A stretch of 64,000 nt of DNA. Origin: Prunus persica. Lineage: Eukaryota > Streptophyta > Magnoliopsida > Rosales > Rosaceae. The stretch lies in NCBI RefSeq assembly GCF_000346465.2, contig NC_034013.1:11207373-11271372 (forward strand). The letters are read 5' to 3'. The position numbers and the translations under genes are program-made. Positions within the stretch are counted from its first letter, which is position 1; every line of letters starts with the position of its first letter. Positions 1 through 12,575 of this stretch are shown one piece after another. The notes below the pieces were generated by a model. It was not told the origin of the DNA. It saw nothing but the letters and a program-made list of their open reading frames with translations, and did not search any database.

Positions 1-1010
1 TTGATGAAGCGGCAGGCTGTGCAATATTATTGTGTTCTTCTTCTCCAACAAGAACTGTGTCCCAAAATAGATAGTTAGAACACTGTTGCTGGGACACAAC
101 CCATTCATTCAGCTCCTGCCTTTGCATCAAGCACTCCAAGGCCATCTGATGATCTCCCTCCTCATCAAGATTAATGTTACAAGATTGATGATGAACTTGA
201 TGATCAATATTGGGCAGCATGTTGTTGTCCATGTTCTCGATCAACGGCGGCAAATAGTTGGTGTCCATGGTAGCACTGGTAGCACTTGTTGTACTGAATG
301 ACATTGCCGGAGGCGGGAAGGCCTGGACTTGATGCTGGCTCAGATTCCACGGCTCAGATGAGCTCAAACCCGCCGCGGAGACCATGTCCTGGAAAAGCTC
401 TGCACGTGAACTGTAATTCTCTGGAGCTGCTTCCATATTGGGACTTGTATCAAACATGAAGAGAGGGCATGTTGAGGAGAATAGGGTTTCTTGATGAGCT
501 TGGGGCTTTGGGGTTGGCAAATCTTGATTTGCAAAATCTAGTTGGTTTGAATTGATCATATAATTACCCATCTGGGGAATCATATGCTGAAGATGATCAG
601 CACTAGAAGAAGGACTTATTGTGGTGCTTGAAGTTGTGGAAGGCTTTCTAATCTTCTTTTTGATCCATGAATTCCAATAGTTCTTGATCTCATTGTCTGT
701 TCTTCCAGGTAGGTGGCTTGCTATATGAGCCCATCTACAAAATCAATACAGTCATGCATATATAATTAGTAAAAAGAGTAATTAAATTAAGAGTGCAAAT
801 TAATTAATTAAGTTCTAATTAAGATTAAAATTATGTTTTGTTTGTGTTGTGTTCTGATTTCAGCTGATGAAATCTTCAATGCATGCCAACCTCCGAAGTT
901 GACTTCTTAACGTCTGTCAGTAAGAAAATGTAGGTGACATGTGGTTTTGTACTGTATCAGTGATGAGGATTGCTTCTGGAGAGCTACATATTTAAAACAT
1001 AAAACCAGAC

Positions 1011-1049
<39 letters not shown>

Positions 1050-1816
1050 ATCGCGAAAACTTGTTTTGAAAGTTTGTTTGTATTCAGTTAGAGGTCTATT
1101 TCACTTAAGTTGTTTCCAAACATCCGGTACCAATTAATTTATTGTTGACAAGAATAAACGTGAGCATTATATAAGATTTTAATTAGTGAAAGCGGTATGA
1201 ATCCAAGCTTCAAAAGCACTTCTTCCAAAGGCATACTACAACAACAACAAGACAACCTTCAAACTTACACGTTCTAAGAGGAAAATAGACCTCCCAAAAA
1301 CCAATTAACCATGTTTGAACATTGCAATGACTTTAAAGCTTCAAAACAACTTATTTTCAAAAGAAAAACAACAAAAAAAGGTACGAAAATTTACGCACAT
1401 TCTAAAAGAAAAATTAATTAGGCTTTTGCAAAACCCAATTAAGCATGTTTGAACACGATGGCAATGCGTTCAAATTTGGAGGCTTAAGATATATGCCATC
1501 AAGAACTGGTTTGGATTAATTGGATGCAAAGACTTCAAGGTTTAGGAAAAATAGTAGAAGGTAATTAACTAATTAATAATACAGGTGTTTAAGTTAACCT
1601 GTTGCCTACAACCCCATGGAGGCTAATAATCAATTTCTCTTCTTCTGGAGTAAACCTCCCTCTTCTAATATCAGGCCTCAAATAATTAATCCATCTCAAG
1701 CGGCAGCTCTTTCCACACCTTTGAAGCCCTGAAACACAAAACAATTAAGCACCCTCTTAATACTATTAGGAACAAACTGATTAATTAGGTCATAAGTCGT
1801 AATTAACACACACAAG

Positions 1817-1849
<33 letters not shown>

Positions 1850-1993
1850 AGGGTGATGACCAGCTTTCTCAGGGACTTCACTCCAGCAGCCATAGCCATG
1901 GGTGGTGATGTATCTGATGAGCTTCTCATCTTCCTCAGGGGACCAAAGGCCTCTCTTAACCTTCTGCTGGTTGCAACAAGAATGGTGGCCCAT
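1..1993 (-). CDS. MYB103: R2R3-MYB transcription factor, MYB103-like copy 1 (C-terminus cut by window edge)
   Basis: Nuclear R2R3-MYB activator. Exons read on the minus strand are 1993-1861, 1728-1599 and 734-1, all with GT-AG borders; the frame is still open at base 1, so the end lies outside. R2 spans about residues 13-63 with W17, W37 and W57; R3 spans about 66-114 with F70, W89 and W108. The N-terminus ([18 protein letters not shown]) matches, from memory, the Arabidopsis MYB103/MYB26-type start, and the rest of the R2R3 region fits MYB103 (At1g63910), a secondary-wall and lignin regulator. At least 332 residues are visible, against about 370 in the family. Introns are 132 and 864 bp; intron 1 carries a GA microsatellite. 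A possible secondary-wall MYB site, ACCAAAT, lies at 2093-2099, but such sites are common by chance. A paralogue lies 6 kb upstream on the same strand. Confidence 0.93.
1011..1049. repeat. (AT)n-(GT)n compound microsatellite in MYB copy 1 intron 2
   Basis: An AT run of about 10 units passes directly into a GT run of about 10 units, within the 864-bp second intron. Likely length-polymorphic. Confidence 0.9.
1826..1850. repeat. (GA)n microsatellite in MYB copy 1 intron 1
   Basis: A GA run sits close to the donor site of intron 1. On the coding strand it is a CT run about 10-35 bases downstream of the donor. Intron 1 of the paralogue has a related GA/GT run at about 9320-9358. Confidence 0.85.
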
Positions 1994-4490
1994 TTTTTGC
2001 TCCTAATTCTCAATTTCTTGTTAACCCTTCAACTTGATCAATTCTGATATATCAGAAATTGATATGAAACTAGCAAGCTATAGCTAGTGATCACCAAATG
2101 GTGTTTTGCAAGAGAATTGGGTTTTTCTCTACCTCCTTTAAACTCCTTTAAAAGTAATATAAGTACAGTGAGGCTATAGAGCCGACATTAATTAACCTGA
2201 TGGGGTCCGCACAAGGGGGAAGCAGATTTCCATGTAACCCTACAATGACATTTCATCAGCTCCTCCTTCTTCTTTATATATAATTATCTTATTCCATGGT
2301 TTCTTACTATTTTCTACGTACATATTTGTGTATTGTGTGTAACCAACTTCACGTACTCGCCAAATCATCATGTTGATGCTGGTGGTTCCACACACCTCGC
2401 TCCTTTTTGGTCTGCTACTGTGAAGCATTTAATTTATCATAGCTTCTAACAATATCTCACCAATCAAACTGTGACATCTCATGTACTGTGACATCTCATG
2501 TTTATATATATCAAGCTGAAGCAATATTTATGGGGGTAGAATGATTGGGAGCAAGAAGGCACTGTTATTCTGTGTGCCTTGTTGGTCATGGTCCATGGAG
2601 CAATGTATTAATGTGTTGAAAGTTTGGCAGAAACTGATAAAATAGGCAATTCACGTGCTAGTTCCATGGCTGGCAAAAGGGTATTTTCATAACCTGTAAA
2701 ACGTATAACTGTTCGTAAGTATAATTAATATGATGTATAAGGCATTCATTGTCCATTCTATTAGGATTAACGAATCTTTACCCTGCACCTGTTACAATTG
2801 AAATTTTTTATTTTCTAAATCACCATCTAAAGATTCATTAATCACAATAGAGCGGATAAGGAGATACACCGTACACCCAAGTATTGTCCTATAAAAATCT
2901 ACTCTCTAGATGTGCAAGTTTAGAGAGAGTGAAATAATAGTTTAGGATTATGATATATAGGTCGAAAGTTTGATTTCTCCAATGTAACGAAAAAAGAAAA
3001 CTAGAAAAAATCATAGTAGAATTCAACCTTCATTGAAATATCAATCCTAGATTTTTTATTTATTAACGCAAATATTCAAACATATATATATATATATATA
3101 TATAATGCATGCATCATGTTCTACACAACAATCTTCTTTTGCATAGGACACATTAACTATAACTTGATTCATAAGATAGATAAACTAAATTATCAATGCT
3201 CATATTGCTTTTCTTTTTTTTCCTTTATGTCAACGTTACTATTTAATTGTAGTTCCTCGTTGTTTCACACCTAATTTATAATAATGTTTAGGCAAATAAT
3301 ACTATTATACTTATTACTTAGGTTTTAAGTATTTTCCATTATTATTTTATGAAACCATAGTGTATGACGACAAAAACAAAAAATTAATAGTAGGATGTTT
3401 GTATAGTACTTCTAACACGTACTTTTTCACAAAGAATATAGATATTCACGGAGTCTTAAGTAGCATGAGCTTGTAACTAAAAGGACATTAAAATAATTAG
3501 TTGCTTGATGGAAATTTTCTCATGTGAGATATAGTGATCTTAGGCTGTTCACATTGGCATTGGTGGGTGAAGTCACACAAAACACATCCCCTACCCTCGG
3601 GTTAGTAGGGTCCCCCAACTACAAAGGATTGGTAGATATTCATTCCCAAGGAACCAAAAATGATATAGGAAACATCAGCTATTCTGGTTTAGTTAGGGGA
3701 CATTGGAGACCCCGGCGAAAATGAAACCACTCAATTAATATTCTGATTTTCCTTAATCCTTACTTAAAAAATAATTTATAATTTTCTCCATTATTAAACT
3801 ATTCAAAGCATGCATGCATGACGTCATCCCAAAATGAATACAAACTGGTGACGACGGCATCACGTAAATTTCAAATCAAATTATACTCTTGGGTTAGTTT
3901 GGTTACCCTTTCTCTCATGGCTTCTGAAAGACTCATTAGACTTTGAGAAGGACACATAATACACTGATTAGTACAATACATTGTATTAATTAATAAGCTT
4001 GACTTTTTTTTCTTTTTTCTTTTTTTTTGCTTTATTAACAAGGAATGAGCAAAGATCCGTCGTAGTGTATGAATAACGTCTTTGAGAACATAATTGATGA
4101 ATTAATTAACAACAACTCCTTGATTAGACCCACTCATATTTCTTTTTGACTTTGGGGGTTTTACATACCTAAGAAATTAATCACATTTACATCTCTCATT
4201 TTCTACAAGGCCATTGACAAAAACCTTTGTTTCTGGCTGCTTTAATTACTAGCGCCAATTTACATGATGCACGACTGTCTTAGATCTTTCGTCAGATAAG
4301 AAATTTGCTTATGACTATTAGGTTGTTTTAATAGAAATATGGTGATTAGCTTAATATTATCTCCATATATTGATTGCAAGACGATATTGATTCAGAGATC
4401 CTAAAACGATATAAATATTTGAATGGGGAGGGTGAAATGACGTAGTTTTGGACCATGAACATACTGCCAATATGCAAATTAGATAAGTAT

Positions 4491-4634
4491 AATTTTTTTT
4501 TTCTTTAACATAGTGATACTTTAAACAACTCTAATGTACAGGGATGAGGATTGTGTAAGTTCTAAACATTGTCTTACATATCGAACCCGAATGCGAGCAG
4601 ACACACTTCTTTGACCGGCCAAACCCACATATGT
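4491..4634 (-). mobile_element. SINE-like retroposon, copy A
   Basis: Read on the minus strand, it starts near a GGTTTGGCCGGTC segment, passes a tRNA-like B box (GGTTCGAT), and ends in an A-rich tail, seen on the plus strand as the T-run at 4491-4505. The 6-bp flank gataag occurs on both sides (about 4483 and 4638), consistent with a short target-site duplication. Related copies lie near 6.0, 6.4 and 10.7 kb. Assignment as a tRNA-derived SINE is inference from the B-box-like motif and tail; the A box is poor. Confidence 0.5.
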
Positions 4635-5162
4635 GGATAAGCAGAGGTTAATCCAAACTTGTTTTGCGCCCACATTGTCACTTCTATGCTTGGGCAATAA
4701 GCTCTAATAAGGTGAAGGATTGGATATATTAAGTCATAATTATCCTTAATTTCCCTCTCGAATATTAATAAATTACATACTTTTTAATTGCCAACTCACA
4801 TTAATTCGTACATGTGGTTGATCACAATTCACAAAGCATTAATATAATCAATCTGAACATATATAAATATATATAAAGAAAATGCAAACCCCGAATCTGA
4901 AAAAAAGATAAAAGACAAGAGCTTAATCAATCTTTTACAGAAATATTGAAACACAGAAGCGTGTTAGGGAGACAAGGTCCTTGTCTTGGCTGCGATGAAT
5001 CCAAACGATTAGTTAGAACGTGGAACACAAATTTAAACTTGCTATGAACATCAATAGGGGTATTTCTTTGTGTAGTTTGATAAGGCATTTTCAACGTTTT
5101 TATACGTAATTTGATATAAAAAAATATGGAAAGAGATCATCAAATAGGCAGTGATCCAGTAC

Positions 5163-5262
5163 TGAAAGCGAGCGGGGTGATGCAAATCATCCACCACATT
5201 TGATGTGAAGAGATAGGAAGTGACTTTTGCTTGGATGGATCGCAAGCTAAAACTTTGAAAAT
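5163..5262. promoter_or_regulatory. Upstream block shared by both MYB copies (copy 1 side)
   Basis: Contains tgaaagcgag, then tgatgcaaatc, then cttttgcttggatggatcgc and aaaactttgaaa. The same words in the same order occur at 11977-12112, upstream of MYB copy 2. It lies about 3.2 kb upstream of the copy 1 start codon. It is either a remnant of the tandem duplication or a kept distal regulatory element. Confidence 0.55.
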
Positions 5263-5580
5263 AATATATTTGATTTACATACAAATCATGTTTTTTTTTT
5301 TCATTAAAAAAAAAAAAAGCACCCTTTGGGAGAAGAACTGAAAAGGAGCAATGATTATTATTCTTAGCTTTAAGGAGGAGCAATGGAGTGGCAATTGGGC
5401 CTACCAATGGGGTTTTTGAGTGTGTAGTGATTAATTAGTGAGAAATTATATTGGGACTTTGCCTTTATAAGCATGGTTGGTTAACTCATTAAGTCATGGA
5501 TGAAATGTCTCTACCATAAGCTCTTTTGATTACTTAAATGTATTAGGGGTCCTTGTTATTGCTCTCTCATCTCTCATCTC

Positions 5581-5584
<4 letters not shown>

Positions 5585-5650
<66 letters not shown>
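5585..5650. repeat. (CT)n microsatellite, about 66 bp
   Basis: Long, nearly pure CT dinucleotide run following TCATCTC-type imperfect repeats. Confidence 0.95.
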
Positions 5651-5653
<3 letters not shown>

Positions 5654-5989
5654 CCTTATTAATCAATATTATTAAAGATAATAATGACATGATCACTTAT
5701 ACCCTACATGATGAATCTTTGTATGGGCCACCCCTTTCCTTATATGTCAATTATTGTTGCCCAATCTTACCCCAATTTGAATCCATGTACCTCAACCCCA
5801 ATTTCCAACAATGGAAGTTTTGGATACGTTTGGTTTCTTTCTCTTTAAAAAGTTGCGACATGATTCACATGAACATGTCAAGAATTGGATTAATGGGTAA
5901 TAAGGTTGATTTGCCTGTTTAAAACTTGCACAGATTAATATGGATCTTGAATTGTTCCGTACTGTACATATTTTTGAAAGAAAAGAGGG

Positions 5990-6540
5990 GAAGAAAAGAG
6001 TTCCAAGTGCTTACTTAATTTTTGGACAAAGGGATACTCTAAACCACTCTAATACACTAGGAGGGTGATCGAACTGGGGTGTAGAGGGGCGGGCACACTG
6101 ATTTTGTCAACCGGCCTAACCCATGTCTATTTTGGGTGATCATATATATTTTTTTTTTTTGTGCATTAAATGTAGATGGCTGCTGGCCATAAGTGAAGAC
6201 CACTCTAATACACTAATATTGAAAACCTCAATATTATCTTCAAACAAGTCCATAACAGCACCTGCTACATACATAACAAAAGATATGCATGGGAAAGAAG
6301 CAGCCAATCACTATTATTGGACAAAGGGAAGAAAATAAGAGGGCAAGAAAAAAGTTCTAAGTGCTTGCTTAATTTTTGGACAAAGGGATACTCTGCTACA
6401 CTATGAGAGGGATCAAACTAGATGCGAAGGGGCGGGCACACTGACTTTGTCAATCGGCCTAATCCACGTTTGCTTTTTGGTGATCAATTTTTCTTTTTTT
6501 TACATTGAATGTAGATGGGCTGCTGGCCTACAAAACCAGA
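5990..6540. repeat. Tandem duplication of a SINE-like unit
   Basis: Two diverged direct copies, about 5990-6191 and 6343-6526, share agtgcttacttaatttttgg, the gggcgggcacactga block and the aatgtagatggctgctggcc block. Each carries the same SINE-like core seen near 4.5 and 10.7 kb on the minus strand. The copies differ at many sites, so the duplication is old. About 150 bp of unrelated sequence lies between them. Confidence 0.7.
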
Positions 6541-8074
6541 TTGGGCTATAAGAAGCCTAGCAATCGGAACCCATTTCCGCTGAAGTGGAGCGATCTACTA
6601 GAGTAAGCCCAGAACCTGGAGCCCATTCCCACTAAAGCCTACAATACAGTCTGCAAATTACAATTTACACTCGCAAAAATTTTGCCCCGCAACTGCATGT
6701 TACATAATACTATCTTCTTTGATCAAAATAAATGAGGTTTGAAATAGACTATTTTTTTTTTTGGTTCGAAAATAGACTATATATGAACAGTCAAGGCCTT
6801 ACCACATACATTGGTATACAAATTGTTTGTAAAAGTTATTTCATTTTATAAGTATATGTTTCAATTATGTATCGCCTCTCTGTTAGCACCACCATTTCTA
6901 CTACTACCAACTTACCATAACCATCATTGCCACCACCATCAACCCATCGAACAACCATACTCATTTATTAATGGATGCCCTATAAAAATTCACTTTAAAT
7001 TTTATATTGAACTAAATCCCGTTATTAGATCATTTTGTATATGAGTTAAACATCGATACATGTTAATCCAAGCCATGAAATCTCAATGGACTAATAATAT
7101 ATAAGTCATGACAAACACCATCCACAAGGTTTGGCAATCTCCATAACAATAGCTTTGTCATGGTGGCCGGCTAACCAGGAGCTGTCGCTAATACTAGCTT
7201 TATCATTAGTTAATAATAATTTTTTATTGGGATCTTAAACATCGCCATTAGTCGAACAGCCCACGTTCCACGCAAGATTTTAAAATAATCAAAATTAGTT
7301 ACCCAAGCTTGATCAACATGCCATGATATTTAATTATATATCGACCAATCACCCTCATGAGAATCAGGGTGATCTTGTTTAAGACAAAATTGTTAGTTAT
7401 GAGTTCCTGTATTTTTTTTAAAGCTCACCTTTGTCCTCAAGTGAGTTGTCGCTGTTCTTCTATAGTTGGCCTATAGTGTCTTTTGACAAGGTTACGCATA
7501 TGATGCAATATATCTAAAGAATGTAGATGGTCTTTTTCTTTTAATTTTCGTGAGGACATAGTAGGTGTTTTTTCAAAAAGCGTTTTTATAGCTCAGAAAT
7601 ACTTCTAAATTTTTATGTCAAATATTGTTTTGTAAACACTTTTAGTGATCAGAAAGTACTTTTAGCTCTTCCTTGCTAGTTTACTTCATTAAGCATTGCT
7701 AAATTTTCCCTAAATCATCAATGGACTGCCATGACTTTCTGTGGACAATCAACAAATTGGTACAAAACTAATTTTGTGATTTTTTAAATCATCACATTGA
7801 GAACCAATCATATTTTGAACTACGTTTAATCTCATGTTCTTACTATAAAAAGTTTCATGAAGTACGATCATGTGACTGCATGAAGTTTTCTCATGAGTTT
7901 CTACTCGCATCCTCATTTCTATTTTCAAACACTAAACTTAGTTATGTATGAACATCGAATGCATATACATAATATATTTCGTTTTCTATGCATAATCATA
8001 TTTCACAGTATATTTTGTTTTCTGAAGCCTGAAAACATTCGGTTCATCCTTCACGGCGCGATCAACATCAAATC

Positions 8075-9497
8075 TTATAGATATGATGGAAAAGAAGACA
8101 ATATGTTAGCTGAACTCATGTTAGATGAAGATGGTGCTTCAACACTGTCCCAAAAATGGAAGCTGCTTGATGAACAATGTTGAGCCTGGCGAGGGCGAAC
8201 CAATGCATTCAGCTCCTGAGTTGAACTCTGCAAGCACTCCATTGAAATCTTTCCTTCCTCATCAATATTGTTACATGATTCCACTTCGATAGGAACCATG
8301 TTATTGTTTCCAATGGTTGGTCCTACGAGGGCAGGCAGAAAATGTGCATCCATATTAATGTTTGTAAATGGTGACGTAGAAGAGGGAAGGGCTTGGACTT
8401 GATGATGATGCTGCGGTTGATCCAAAATCCACGTTCCATTTCTCGAATTCGAAACACCGATAGGAAAGTGCTCAGCTGCTTGTGCATTGATATTGTTTGC
8501 CTGAATGTCATCCGCTGAAGCAGCGTCGAACATGAATGGGGGGAAGGGAGAAGGGTATAGGGTTTGATCCCTAGGCTTTGTCATGAAATTTTGGTTCACA
8601 AAATCTTGATGGTTTGGGAAATTACAAACCATTTGGTAATTGTGCTGCTGGTGATGATCGATAGTAGGAGGAGATGTGGTTGGTGGTGAAGAAGGCTTCT
8701 CTAGCTTCTTTTTAATCCATGAATTCCAGTAGTTCTTTATCTCGTTGTCAGTTCTTCCAGGCAGACATTTTGCTATATGCGCCCATCTACAATTTGCTCA
8801 CCAAAATCAAAATCAAAATTAATGGATCTCCACCATTGTTTGTGACACTACAATAAATATCTAATTAATGTGGCAGTAATTACAAAGGCATTGTCTAAAA
8901 AAGATTGACAAAACACTTTTAGAAAACTAATTTAAAATGTTGGAAAAGTCACTTGATTTTTAAATTTTTTTTGTGATAAAAAAAAAAGTTTAGAAGGAGA
9001 TTGGCTACTCTCACTTGATTTTAGGCTACGAGTTGATTATCAGAATTCATGGTTCGGGGGAATGCAAAAAGAAAAAAACACAAATTAAAAATTAAAATGC
9101 AAAATAGGGTTACTTGAAATTGAACCTGTTTCCTACAACACCATGAAGTCTAATAATCAATTTCTCCTCCTCTGGTGTAAACCCTCCTCTTTTGATATCA
9201 GGCCTCAAGTAATTGAGCCATCTCAAGCGACAGCTCTTGCCACACCTTTGAAGCCCTAAAAGCCACAGCAAAACAACCCTAGCTAAGTCATGCAAAGAAT
9301 TGTGTGTTTCTTGTGTATTGTATGTGTGTGTGTGCGTGTGTGGAGAAAGAGAGAGAGATGTGACCAGCTTGCTCAGGGACTTTTCTCCAGCAGCAATGGC
9401 CATATGTGGTGATGTATCTAATGAGCTTTTCATCTTCCTCAGGGGACCAAAGGCCTTTCTTAACCTTTCGTTGTTTGCAGCAATAATGGTGCCCCAT
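8075..9497 (-). CDS. R2R3-MYB transcription factor, MYB103-like copy 2 (complete)
   Basis: Tandem paralogue of the MYB gene at the left edge. Exons are 9497-9365, 9255-9126 and 8786-8075, giving 324 residues. Exon sizes 1 and 2 (133 and 130 bp) and intron phases equal those of copy 1. The R2 tryptophans W17, W37, W57 and the R3 residues F70, W89 and W108 are kept, so DNA binding should be intact. It differs from the very conserved family sequence at many R2 sites, for example [10 protein letters not shown] near the start and [13 protein letters not shown] at the end of R2, while copy 1 keeps the conserved form. The C-terminal halves share the LNALV/LNEWV and FWDS/FWDT blocks but are otherwise diverged. 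Intron 2 is 339 bp. Inference: copy 1 keeps the ancestral MYB103 role, and copy 2 is evolving faster but shows no stop or frameshift. Confidence 0.92.
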
Positions 9498-10635
9498 TTT
9501 TAAATATTGCTCCTCTACTCTTTTTTTTGGGTTGCCTGATCAAACTAGAGTTTGCATGAGAAGTGAAATTCAGAAGGCTCTTGCAAGCGTTGGGTCCCTC
9601 TCTCACTGCCCTCTTAAAAGTCAGAGAAAGTACAAACTCCGGAGCTCCATCTACCCTAAATTGACCTCCCATCCACTTTGATAAATTTGATCTTAATTTG
9701 TATTGGTTCGTAACATCTTGTTTTTAATTTTTCTTTTCTATTAGATTTCATCTCTTCTCATTGTCCTACTCTCTAACGTACGTGGAAGCTTGAAATTAGC
9801 TTTATTTTGGATTACTTGGAAACCAAAATTTCTGACTCTATTTGTGTAACAAATTAATTTCGTTTCGAACATCATTTATCTCTTTTATTTTATCAAAAGG
9901 AACGGGATTTGAACTTGATACAGCTCAAACATCAATAAGAAAAATATAATTGAACTAAAAGCTAACCAGTTGTTTATTCTCTCTTTTGCTTGTGTTGGTA
10001 AGTTGTGAAATGTTTTATATTCAATTTTTTTTTATACCACAACTCTATAAAGATTAACCGACTATTATGTATACGGGTAAGTGGTTTTTACTTCTACCAG
10101 ATGTTCATTGAATAAATGTAATTAGTTTAACATTATGACGACTTTAGCCGTTTATGTGTATTAAGCATGTAACTTAGGCATGTTCTAATGTCTGATATCA
10201 ATTCTCCTACTCCCCCCAATAGAAAACTTGTTTTGTTCCTCATTAATAATAGCTTTGGATCGTACTCATCGAAGTTTACTTTATACTAATGCAAACAAAA
10301 AATTGTTTTGTTTCGGAATGGGAGAAAGCTTTGTAACAATCTTTGTTTGCTAATATTAGTATAAAGGAAAAAAATTTCGATGAACCAAGTTTGTTTCTAG
10401 CTAGATCAAAAGGAGTTGTTGAGATTGTTTGTTTAGACGTCCCATAGAAAAATTTATTACAATTGATACTTTGGAACAGATTTTGTATCACAATCTTTAG
10501 TTATTTTCTGATTTCCAAATTGTGAAAAAAAAAAACTTCATTGGGAAGTTGCATTTAGCTCTAATCTTGTGGTTAATTCCAATGGTTCCCTTTTTAAAAT
10601 AGAGTATATTTTTTGTGAATCTCATTCAAAGTGGG

Positions 10636-10756
10636 TTTTTTTTTAATAAAGCGATATTCTAGGCTACTCTAATCTAATGTACCGGAAGAGGATCAAACTC
10701 GGATGTAAAGGGCGGACACATTGCTTTGGCCAATTAGCCTAACCCGCGTATGCTCA
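10636..10756 (-). mobile_element. SINE-like retroposon, copy D
   Basis: On the minus strand it runs from a GGGTTAGGCTAATTGGCC segment through a degenerate B box (GAGTTTGATCC) to a poly-A tail, the T-run at 10636-10644 on the plus strand. The flanks tcaaagtggg (10626-10635) and tcaaaagtgag (10757-10767) look like an imperfect target-site duplication. Confidence 0.55.
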
Positions 10757-11976
10757 TCAAAAGTGAGTTTTAAGTCTCATTATGAGGGTAGCCAAAACCA
10801 CATATATATTCATTGGACAAATATAGTAAGTTTTCTTTTTTGAAATATACCTCCCAACATTATTGAGGATGCTCTTATATATTGAGGATTGCCTACAACA
10901 AAAGATCATTTGTGCTAAGTCCTCGAGATTAGTCCTCGAGATTAGTCCAAATGGTGAGGGTGAATGAGGAAATGAATTGAGATTAGGCTAGGTGAATGGT
11001 TCAATTTCACTCCTATGCAAACTTTGGTTTAAACTATTCATTGCTTCTACGTCATTTCTGGCTGTATATATATTATGATCATCAAGTATATATTTCCACT
11101 AAAACCCATGAATGTTGGCATCACGTAACCCAGTGAATTCAAATCATGCAACAGATTTGGGCTGATTGATTCCCATCTCTTCTTCTGTTCCTTCATCTTG
11201 GGTTTTTGTTAAATTTCCAACTAGCCATTTCTGTCCAAAATGTCTGAGTTCAAGTTATTCAAACTATTACTTGTCGACATGCGCTGAAAAGGAAGTGGAG
11301 ATTCGTTACACTCAACCGGCCGGACTTAATGATTCTAACTAGCTATAGCAGCTAGCTTAGTTGCCTTAATCGTATCATTACTTGGAAAACTCAATCATGC
11401 ATGGGTCAATAATCACCCTCACAAAATATGTCAATCTTCTTCTTTCTTCAATCCGATCGCATTTATTTACATGGGATTAATCATCACGCACCGACAAATC
11501 TGATACCACAATATTTTTCAACCCAGCTAGGTATATGTCCAAATCTATTTTTTCGAATTGTCAACTAAGATATCTAGTTGTGATGAAATAGCATGATTTT
11601 TTTTCCAACAAATATATATACTAAAGTGATTACATATTCTATTCAAATTGTTACATTCTAGATGGCCGGATGAATAAAATTTGATGCATAATCTATATAG
11701 GTGGTGCTCAAATAAATTTATTTGAAGGATCCTTTAATTGAAGTACCAATTAAAATCAGCCACGCAATACAGTATGGTCAGCCATACAAGCACGTTGCAC
11801 CGACAACATTTTGGCTGATCAGGAGGCTTGTTATACAATATACAAGAACAGTTAGAACATGACGCTAGGTAGTTCCTTGCTTTGTATGGTGCTTCAATTT
11901 GACGCCTTATAGCTAGCAAGGTAAGATATAGATGCACAAGTATATACAGAGATCGATGGATATCAAAGCTAGAGAG

Positions 11977-12112
11977 TGAAAGCGAAAAGGGTATGTTCTG
12001 TTCATTGATGCAAATTCACTACCCTATGGAAATTGAAATGTGAATTGTGTGGAGACAATAATATTGAGAGGGCTTTTGCTTGGACGGATCGCAACACAAA
12101 ACTTTGAAACTA
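11977..12112. promoter_or_regulatory. Upstream block shared by both MYB copies (copy 2 side)
   Basis: Carries tgaaagcgaa, then tgatgcaaatt, then cttttgcttggacggatcgc and aaaactttgaaa, in the same order as 5163-5262. It lies about 2.5 kb upstream of the MYB copy 2 start codon. Confidence 0.55.
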
Positions 12113-12575
12113 ATGTATAATCAATTGGTCATCTTTGAAAAGCAAGTTTAAGAGGAATTGAAAGGGAAAAATATTGTCATACTTGACTTTTAGACAGCAA
12201 CGAACTATGATTGGGACCCACACTTACCATTTTTGCATTGAAAGAAATGGTTCGTCTCTCTTAGCTAGATCAACGTCGACTTAAAATGTTTGGGACTGGT
12301 TTTGTACTGAACACCTCAGCTTATAAGAGTTTATGCTCGTAAGTACTTTTGTTACAGGCACATCAAAAAATTTATAAAAATCTAAGTGCTTCCTAAGTGG
12401 TTCTTCATAAAGTGTTTATAACCCAGAAACACTTTCAAGTTTTTCGGTCACACTCCAAAAATTGCTTTTAATTGAAATAGTACCAAACAAACTCTTAATT
12501 TGACAAATGTTATCTCTCTTATCTATCAAGGAGTCCGAATCTGCTGTTCCCAAATTTGTATCCCCTCTATAAAAT

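Larger units (their letters stand above)
2100..8074. other. Intergenic region between the two MYB copies
   Basis: AT-rich DNA with no supportable gene. It holds the proximal promoter of MYB copy 1, an AT run at about 3082-3103, SINE-like repeats near 4.5, 6.0 and 6.4 kb, a block shared with the upstream region of MYB copy 2 (5163-5262), and a long CT microsatellite (about 5585-5650). Short open frames here run through T-runs or repeats and have no recognisable domain. Confidence 0.7.
9498..12575. other. Intergenic region upstream of MYB copy 2
   Basis: No supportable gene. It holds the promoter of MYB copy 2, a SINE-like repeat (10636-10756), and the block at 11977-12112 shared with the MYB copy 1 upstream region. 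The stretch at about 12290-12490, rich in words like aagtgctt and gtgttt, resembles dispersed plant repeats but has no clear boundaries. Confidence 0.65.

Noticed and set aside
3524..3724. 66-residue open frame
   Set aside because: No recognisable motif, no conserved context and no promoter; consistent with chance.
5051..5407. 118-residue reverse-strand open frame
   Set aside because: Passes through a T/A homopolymer (Phe and Lys runs), no domain, and overlaps the block shared with the other MYB upstream region.
10636..10756. tRNA gene
   Set aside because: A B-box-like word is present but no cloverleaf, anticodon stem or acceptor stem can be formed.
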